DNA from: Bog-473 sp963736525
GTDB taxonomy: Bacteria; Actinomycetota; Acidimicrobiia; Acidimicrobiales; RAAP-2
Length of the DNA stretch: 64,000 nucleotides
Direction of reading: 5' to 3'
NCBI GenBank assembly: GCA_963736525.1
Contig: CAVTPF010000016.1
Span: forward strand, 124,001 to 188,000
Within the stretch, counting starts at the first letter, position 1. The number at the start of each line of letters is the position of its first letter. This document shows, piece by piece, positions 59,358 through 64,000 of the stretch. The notes beneath the pieces are model-generated. The model had not been told where the DNA came from. It worked only from the letters and a program-made list of their open reading frames with translations, and made no database searches. The position numbers and the translations under genes are program-made.

Positions 59358-59867
59358 GTGACCGACTATCCAGCTCGAGTAGAGCTGCCGCGCCAGGTCG
59401 GCCGAGTGGCGATGAACTGGGCGCATCTGGAACAAGCGACGGCGCTGACCCTGTGGGTGGCGACCGACGTGTCCACCGGTCAAGGGCGACTTCTGACGAA
59501 CGGGGTCTCACTGTTGACCCAGTGGGACCAGATAACGGCCCGGCTGTCGATGGATGGATTCACCCCCGACCTGGGCGAGTGGTTCAAGCGCTGGCGCAAG
59601 AAGGCTGACACACTCAGAATCCGGCGGAACGAGGCTGTGCACTCGTTTTGGGGGACTTCCGACGATCGTCAGACACCCCACGTAGCCCTTGATCTTCTGA
59701 GCAGGGCGGCGCGGGTGAACGTACGTCAGGACGTCGTGCCCGGCGGAGCAGCAACGTTGAGGGTCCTAGCGAACGAGATCGGCGAAGCGTGCGTCGAGCT
59801 GACCAAATGGACAGTGGAGACCATGGGCCCTGTCGCCCCGAAGTGGGTCGTGCCGCCGTTGCTGTGA
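59358..59867 (+). CDS. Hypothetical helical protein
   Basis: A 169-aa protein with a mostly helical pattern: GRVAMNWAHLEQATALTLWV, WFKRWRKKADTLRIRRNEAV and ANEIGEACVELTKWTVETMG. The WAHLEQ and RNEAVHSFW motifs recall the helical pattern of small HEPN-like or Abi-like proteins (R-N-x-x-x-H), which would make it a candidate RNase; this is a guess from the motif only. The GTG at 59358 follows GGAGG closely. Confidence 0.65.
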   Translation: MTDYPARVELPRQVGRVAMNWAHLEQATALTLWVATDVSTGQGRLLTNGVSLLTQWDQITARLSMDGFTPDLGEWFKRWRKKADTLRIRRNEAVHSFWGTSDDRQTPHVALDLLSRAARVNVRQDVVPGGAATLRVLANEIGEACVELTKWTVETMGPVAPKWVVPPLL

Positions 59868-59903
59868 CATGGCACGGGTTGTAGTCCGCGGGGGCCGGAC
59901 TAG

Positions 59904-60044
59904 GTGCCACTGACGCGAAGAGGCCACGACCACGTCTCGGAGAAGGAGCGCGGCATCTGGCTCAACTTCTTCCACCGGGAAACAAGGGGAGGACCGCGAA
60001 CCACCGATTCGCTTGGGATTACGCCCCGGAAGAACAGTCAGTGA
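59904..60044 (+). CDS. Very small hypothetical protein
   Basis: A 46-aa frame from the GTG at 59904 (HDHVSEKERGIWLNFFHRET). Its composition is plausible but there is no ribosome site and no relative is recognised. It may be a fragment of a larger gene. Confidence 0.25.
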   Translation: MPLTRRGHDHVSEKERGIWLNFFHRETRGGPRTTDSLGITPRKNSQ

Positions 60045-60088
60045 AACTTCTGTGAAAAGCGCTTGGCGCGCCTCCCCATCGGAGCAAG

Positions 60089-60274
60089 ATGGTGCTTGTG
60101 GATCACGGAGAGGCGCAATCCAACTCGTTGTCGCAGCACGCCACCAGCTACGTTGACCAGCTCATTCGCATCGCGCCGCCGTGTGGCCGACCCCTGACCG
60201 CAGCGATGCGAGAGGACACCATCGTCATGGTCGAGTGGGCGATGCACGAACTCGTCCGTTCGGGCGGACGGTGA
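60089..60274 (+). CDS. Small hypothetical protein
   Basis: A 61-aa protein from the ATG at 60089, preceded by GGAGCAAG. It has two probable helices (SQHATSYVDQLIRIA and REDTIVMVEWAMHELVRSG). No family is recognised. Confidence 0.45.
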   Translation: MVLVDHGEAQSNSLSQHATSYVDQLIRIAPPCGRPLTAAMREDTIVMVEWAMHELVRSGGR

Positions 60275-60302
60275 GGCTGAACTACCGCGTCCTCCCTAAG
60301 TT

Positions 60303-60526
60303 TCAGCGTCTGGCACGCCCAAACTCCCTCAGACCCGTAAGCCCGTCCAGGTGGTCCAGGCACGCCCACACTCGCCACCAACGGTCACCCCTCGGCGTGA
60401 ACCACCGGCCCGTCCATGAGGGCGCCTCGGGGCAGTGTCGGCCCGCATCTGGCCGTCGTACACCATCTGCCAGCACTGCCCAGGCTCGGAGATCAAGCCG
60501 GTGCAGGGGTCGCCGGGCTGGGGCAT
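60303..60526 (-). pseudogene. Frameshifted paralogue of the 58468 gene
   Basis: From the ATG at 60526 the frame reads MPQPGDPCTGLISEPGQCWQ and MVYDGQMRAD. One base later the match continues in another frame as CPEAPSWTGRWFTPRGDRWW and ACLDHLDGLTGLREFGRARR, ending at 60303. The length (224 bp) is one short of a multiple of three, and adding one base between the GAC and TGC codons restores the full likeness to the intact copy. Confidence 0.7.
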
Positions 60527-60654
60527 CGGGGTCACGGGGCGAGGGTAGACGGGCGTTGGGTCTACCAGTAACTCCCTGCCTGGTCGTACCCTCAAACGAC
60601 CATGGCTGAAGCGTCTCCGTAGCAGATGGTGGACGGAAATCGTAACCTGGTCAA

Positions 60655-60882
60655 ATGTCAATCCAGGGCTATACGATCGACTGCGACTACTGCCACAAAA
60701 ATGGTCTAGGCGTGCCGCCACCGCCCCAATACGACTACTACCCTCCTGGACCCACGGATGAAGGTTGGGTCCGTTCCTTCGCTGCGACAAAGGGATGGGT
60801 CTATTCCGATGGATTGGACTTCTGTTCGACAGACCACAAGGAGAATTACCTCCTCAACAAGCTCAGGCAGCCACCTCGGTAG
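60655..60882 (+). CDS. Small zinc-binding hypothetical protein
   Basis: A 75-aa protein from the ATG at 60655. It has YTIDCDYCHKNGLG near the start and GLDFCSTDHKENYLL near the end, a C-x2-C ... C-x3-H pattern that could bind one zinc ion. The middle is rich in proline and tyrosine (PPPPQYDYYPPGP). No family is recognised. Confidence 0.6.
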   Translation: MSIQGYTIDCDYCHKNGLGVPPPPQYDYYPPGPTDEGWVRSFAATKGWVYSDGLDFCSTDHKENYLLNKLRQPPR

Positions 60883-60961
60883 CCCATACCGGCGCTGGGT
60901 CGTGGGCCATGGTCAGACTGGCTCCCATGGCCGATGACCTCACACCGCAGGAGCGCCGGTC

Positions 60962-61189
60962 GTGCTCATTGCGCTTTGGAATCACAAGCTGGCAGGCGCA
61001 CAGCTGCACGCCTCCACGGACCCCGTCGGCGCCGGCGACCTCTCGAAGGGGATGGCGCTCGTAGCGGAGATCGACCGAGTCGCTGCTCGTCTCGGCGGTG
61101 ACCCCCAATGCCCCGACGTACGGACTCGGCCGGACCTGATCTTGCCGAGCGGCTGGGCGAAGGCGACGGGGCGGGAGGTCAAGCTGTGA
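60962..61189 (+). CDS. Small hypothetical protein
   Basis: A 75-aa frame from the GTG at 60962 (HKLAGAQLHASTDPVGAGDL, ALVAEIDRVAARLGGDPQCP). The stop overlaps a GTG that opens a further 34-aa basic frame (61186-61290, VILYKIRHPSPRRWLPRRVK). Both are uncertain. Confidence 0.35.
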   Translation: MLIALWNHKLAGAQLHASTDPVGAGDLSKGMALVAEIDRVAARLGGDPQCPDVRTRPDLILPSGWAKATGREVKL

Positions 61190-61359
61190 TCCTCTACAAA
61201 ATCCGTCACCCGTCTCCGCGCCGCTGGCTGCCGCGTCGGGTCAAGCGGCTCCGTCGGGGTTGGTGGAGGGCGGGGCACCTGCGACCATGAGCCAGGCGGG
61301 AGCACTCCCTCACCAAGCATTTTACTCGACCACCGCTACGGTGATCCCTGTCTTATTCC

Positions 61360-61484
61360 TTGCACTCACTGTGCAGAACACGGTTGTCTCGTCGAGCCGT
61401 TAGGGGCTTAGCTGCTCCTCAGACCGAGATCGACTATCGGGCTTACGCTGCCGCCTGGCGCCGTGTTACGGGGGGATTGACCGT
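61360..61484 (+). pseudogene. 5' part of a small membrane-protein gene split by the IS21-family element
   Basis: The frame ends PQTEIDYRAYAAAWRRVTGG followed by LTV and then meets the left end of the IS21 element. Removing the element and one 4-bp target duplication joins it in frame to LLSAALYGLVAESLAIYALA at 63800. The true start is not certain; CCGTTAGGGGC at 61397-61407, similar to the cassette-repeat core, lies near the beginning. Confidence 0.55.
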
Positions 61485-61561
61485 TGCCGCCGATTTCCGA
61501 AACTCCCCAGGGGCGATCATCGAAATTCCCCAGTTGACTGACCGGTGAGTTTTCCTTCATT

Positions 61562-62350
61562 TTACTCCTCGTCCTTCGTGACCCCCTTTCGGAGCTTCTC
61601 GGTGCGGGCCCGGTGGGAGCGCATCCGGTAGCTCTCGCCGTCGATGTTGAACACGACGCTGCGGTGCAGCAGACGGTCGAGCATGGCGGCGGCGACCATA
61701 GGGTCGTCGAAGATCTGGCCCCATGAGCTCACGCCGAGATTGGTCGTCATGACGATCGAGCTCTTGAGATAGCGCTGGGCGATGACCTGGAAGAGAGCGG
61801 CGGCCGCTTCGCTCTGCAGCGGCAGGTAGCCGACCTCGTCAATGACCAAGAGCCTCGGTCCGGCGAAGAAGCGCATGGTCGTCGCCCACCTGCCTTCGAG
61901 GGCGGCCCGGTGACATCGGGCCGCCAGGTCGGCCGCCGTCGTGTAATACGTCCGATAGCCGGCGTTGATCGAGGCCCGGGCCAGGCCCACAGCCAGCATG
62001 GTCTTGCCGACACCGGGTGGCCCGATGAAGAGCACGTTGGTGGCGTCTTCTAAGAAGCGCAGCGTCCCGAGCTCGGTCATCAGCTTCTTGTCGACCGAGG
62101 GCTGGGCGGAGAAGTCGAAGTCGTCGAGCGTCCATGGAGACGGCAAGCAGGCGAAGCGCTCGAGCCCGGCCCGGCGGCGGATCTCGGTGGCGCTCACCTC
62201 GACCTCGAGGAGACGGTGCAAGAACTCCGAGTGCCCGAGTCCCTCCTTGCGGGCGTACTCGAGCTCGCCCGGCAGCGCTTCGGCGGCAGCACCCAGGCGC
62301 AGGTAGGCCAGATGCGAACGGATCTGCTGATAGGTGGAGGACTCGCTCAT
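61562..62350 (-). CDS. istB: IstB-like ATP-binding transposition helper
   Basis: A 262-aa AAA+ ATPase. Walker A is NVLFIGPPGVGKTMLAVGLA at about residues 105-124 and Walker B is GPRLLVIDEVGYLPL. The N-terminal helical domain (SHLAYLRLGAAAEALPGELE) is typical of IstB. It selects target DNA and activates IstA. Its ATG overlaps the istA stop by 4 bp. Confidence 0.95.
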   Translation of the reverse strand: MSESSTYQQIRSHLAYLRLGAAAEALPGELEYARKEGLGHSEFLHRLLEVEVSATEIRRRAGLERFACLPSPWTLDDFDFSAQPSVDKKLMTELGTLRFLEDATNVLFIGPPGVGKTMLAVGLARASINAGYRTYYTTAADLAARCHRAALEGRWATTMRFFAGPRLLVIDEVGYLPLQSEAAAALFQVIAQRYLKSSIVMTTNLGVSSWGQIFDDPMVAAAMLDRLLHRSVVFNIDGESYRMRSHRARTEKLRKGVTKDEE

Positions 62351-63648
62351 CGTCCCTCCGCGATCTCGTCATAGACGGACAGGTCGACGACGGGTTCACG
62401 TCCGATGGGCCCGAGGAGCCGGGCTGCTTCTTCGAGTGCCTCCCTTCCCGGCGGTCGGTTCGCCTTCTTGTCGCACGGACGCGCCGTGGTGAAGGCGCTG
62501 AGGACGGCGGCCTCGAGGGCTTCTTTGTGCTCGACACTGCGCACCAGGGCACCCGAACCCGCCGGGGCGAGGCGATGGGTGACGAGGATCGCTCCTGACG
62601 GAGCCACCACGTCGATGGTCGGAGAGCTCAAGCGGTGCCGGACCACCAGCGTGGTGCCAGCGAGCCCCGGCGGCACGGAGTAGCGGTTGCCCAAGAAGGC
62701 CACCGTTGCGTTGTCGGCGACGGTGCGCTCGGCCTCGGTCGTGGCCGGGAACACGACGGCCGGCAGGGCGAGGAGCGGCTCGGTGTTGGCCAGTGCGCCG
62801 ACCGTGGTGCGCTCGCCGTTCGGTCCTCTCCGTTCGCGTTCGTCACCGGTGGTGGCGCAGAAGGCGTCGAGAGAGCGCTGGGCGTCCTCGGGGGTGGTGG
62901 CGCCCATGGTCCGCCACCAGCGACCCGAGATGAAGCGCACGGAAGACTCGACCGCACCCTTGCGGTTCCCGCGCCTTGGTGGACAGGGCTCGACGACAGC
63001 CCCGTAGTGCTTGGCCACGGGAGCGAAGGAGGCCTGGACGTCTCTCGTTCCCGGCACGATCACCGTGGCCAGGCGGTCGGTCCGCCACACCCTCGGCGTC
63101 CCGCCGAGGCGCCGGAGCACCGCGTCGATGGCCTCGATCAGGTGGGCCTGGTCCATCTTCTCGGCCAGGACACCGCGCACCTTGCCCGAGTGCGGCAGCG
63201 TGCCCAACAGCACGTAGGCCGTCGCTCCCCACGGAGCGTTGCGGCGCTCGAACCAGTCCCACTGGATCTCTTCGCCGGGCGGATGGTCGATCTCGATGGT
63301 GTCGCGGCCCTTGACGCCCGAACAGGCCTCGCAGTGCGGCCGGAGCCCGGCCTGGCGCACCTGGCGGACGAAGCTCGGGTAGCTGAGCGGATAGCCGAGC
63401 CGTTTCACCTCGTCATAGAGGGCCGAGGCCCAGACGTGCGGATCGTCGACGAAGCGAGCCGCCAAGTACTTGGTGAACGGCTCGAGTGGGTCCGGCGCCG
63501 AGCGGGCCCGGACCCCTGGAACCCTCTCCCCGTTGATATAGGCCCGGACGGTCTTGCGGTCCCGGCCCAGGTGCCGGGCGATCGCCGAGATCGTCCAGCC
63601 CCTGCTTCTCAGTGCATGTGCTTCCACGTCTTCCCCATGTGTGAGCAT
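62347..63648 (-). CDS. istA: IstA-like DDE transposase
   Basis: A 433-aa IS21 transposase. The N-terminal HTH is SRGWTISAIARHLGRDRKTV at about residues 15-34. The catalytic core shows the first aspartate in EIQWDWFERRNAPWG, the second in PRVWRTDRLATVIV, and the glutamate in GNRKGAVESSVRFI. The C-terminal beta-barrel region (FLGNRYSVPPGLAGTTLVVR) is complete. It cuts and joins the element ends together with IstB. Confidence 0.95.
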   Translation of the reverse strand: MLTHGEDVEAHALRSRGWTISAIARHLGRDRKTVRAYINGERVPGVRARSAPDPLEPFTKYLAARFVDDPHVWASALYDEVKRLGYPLSYPSFVRQVRQAGLRPHCEACSGVKGRDTIEIDHPPGEEIQWDWFERRNAPWGATAYVLLGTLPHSGKVRGVLAEKMDQAHLIEAIDAVLRRLGGTPRVWRTDRLATVIVPGTRDVQASFAPVAKHYGAVVEPCPPRRGNRKGAVESSVRFISGRWWRTMGATTPEDAQRSLDAFCATTGDERERRGPNGERTTVGALANTEPLLALPAVVFPATTEAERTVADNATVAFLGNRYSVPPGLAGTTLVVRHRLSSPTIDVVAPSGAILVTHRLAPAGSGALVRSVEHKEALEAAVLSAFTTARPCDKKANRPPGREALEEAARLLGPIGREPVVDLSVYDEIAEGR

Positions 63649-63795
63649 GCGGAGCGGGTCTCCCTTCGAGCTGGCTGGCTTGGTCGCTCGTCAGCTTCGA
63701 AGGGGGCCCAACCCCGCGGGTGGATGGTTCAGCTCACCGGGACAGGGTGGGGAATTTCAGTGATCGAGGGTGGGGAGATTCAAAAATCGCGGGCA

Positions 63796-63905
63796 CCGTC
63801 TTGTTGTCGGCCGCGTTGTATGGTCTTGTCGCGGAGTCGCTCGCCATATATGCCTTGGCGACCGACATCGACAGGATTGCAATGAGGTGGATTATTGGGT
63901 TGTAA
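63796..63905 (+). pseudogene. 3' part of the membrane-protein gene split by the IS21-family element
   Basis: This segment encodes LLSAALYGLVAESLAIYALA followed by TDIDRIAMRWIIGL and a TAA stop. The first 18 residues are hydrophobic. It is in frame with the 61360-61484 segment after removal of the IS21 element and one CCGT, giving the uninterrupted junction GGLTV-LLSAALYG. Confidence 0.55.
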
Positions 63906-64000
63906 CTGTCGGTTTGACTCTTGGCGTGGTGGTGACCCTCGTTATTCAGATCAGGCAAGAAAGTCGCCTCCGTGACCGTGCACTAATCGAACCGGAAATC
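63887..64000 (+). CDS. N-terminus of a membrane-anchored protein (partial)
   Basis: From the GTG at 63887 the frame encodes VDYWVVTVGLTLGVVVTLVI then QIRQESRLRDRALIEPEI and leaves the window. One N-terminal membrane helix is followed by a charged stretch. It overlaps the end of the preceding split gene by 19 bp. No family can be assigned from 38 residues. Confidence 0.5.
   Translation, partial: MDYWVVTVGLTLGVVVTLVIQIRQESRLRDRALIEPEI

Larger units (their letters stand above)
61485..63795 (-). mobile_element. IS21-family insertion sequence, complete ends
   Basis: The element is 2311 bp. The left end (61485 onward) and the right end (63795 backward) are inverted repeats of about 50 bp that begin TGCC and share CTCCCC and GAAATTCCCCA-type blocks, with an inner GGTGGGGA box repeated at the right end. 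The 4-bp sequence CCGT flanks it on both sides (61481-61484 and 63796-63799). Both istA and istB are intact, so the copy may be active. Confidence 0.9.

Noticed and set aside
44000..62000. Calling the accessory region a true integron
   Set aside because: No integron integrase is visible and the site ends do not fit RYYYAAC/GTTRRRY well. It is reported only as attC-like.

Overview
The window is high-GC DNA with GTG starts, 4-bp stop/start overlaps and an actinobacterial gene set: an F420-type luciferase-like oxidoreductase, many FadE/FadD/Ltp-type proteins, and secreted proteins with propeller repeats typical of Acidimicrobiia. I infer an environmental actinobacterium, probably class Acidimicrobiia. 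No rRNA, tRNA or CRISPR array was seen. It falls into two contrasting parts.

Part A (about 1-39,650) is an intact, dense catabolic island for acyl-CoA compounds. It holds a TetR regulator, a P450 with its ferredoxin, two acyl-CoA ligases and a phenylacetate-CoA-ligase-like enzyme, five acyl-CoA dehydrogenase (ACAD) genes including a two-domain fusion, a crotonase, a family III CoA-transferase, two thiolase-fold proteins without the usual cysteine (one with an OB-fold partner), a GMC oxidoreductase with a small subunit, an orphan HyuA, a luciferase-like oxidoreductase, four amidohydrolases, an aldehyde dehydrogenase, and a 2-hydroxyacid dehydrogenase. The layout resembles steroid side-chain and ring degradation, but the substrate cannot be read from sequence. 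A 14-bp palindrome, TGAC-N6-GTCA, sits at six promoters or gene starts (3016, 8461, 16304, 19786, 24367, 34582), four of them between divergent genes. It looks like the operator of one regulon that joins most of the island; the TetR protein at 2184-2849 is the obvious candidate regulator.

Part B1 (about 39,700-44,000) is an integrative element or its remnant: tyrosine integrase, two excisionase-like HTH proteins (one only 52 aa), zinc-ribbon proteins, and a winged-helix replication-initiator-like gene that carries four 10-bp direct repeats at 23-24 bp spacing inside its reading frame, as in lambda-type origins. Several of its genes appear broken by single-base losses.

Part B2 (about 44,000-64,000) is an accessory region: OsmC, methyltransferases, a flavodoxin, a DrrAB-type ABC exporter, a secreted Ig-repeat protein, and many small orphan genes separated by related short inverted repeats that recall integron cassette sites. 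It carries an IS110-family transposase, a complete IS3-family element (53152-54436) and a complete IS21-family element (61485-63795). The IS3 and IS21 copies each interrupt a small gene that can be rejoined in frame once the element and one target duplication are removed. A 5'-truncated gene abuts a transposase fragment at 55.45 kb, and a paralogue pair (58468 and 60303) has one frameshifted member. The right edge cuts a small membrane-protein gene.
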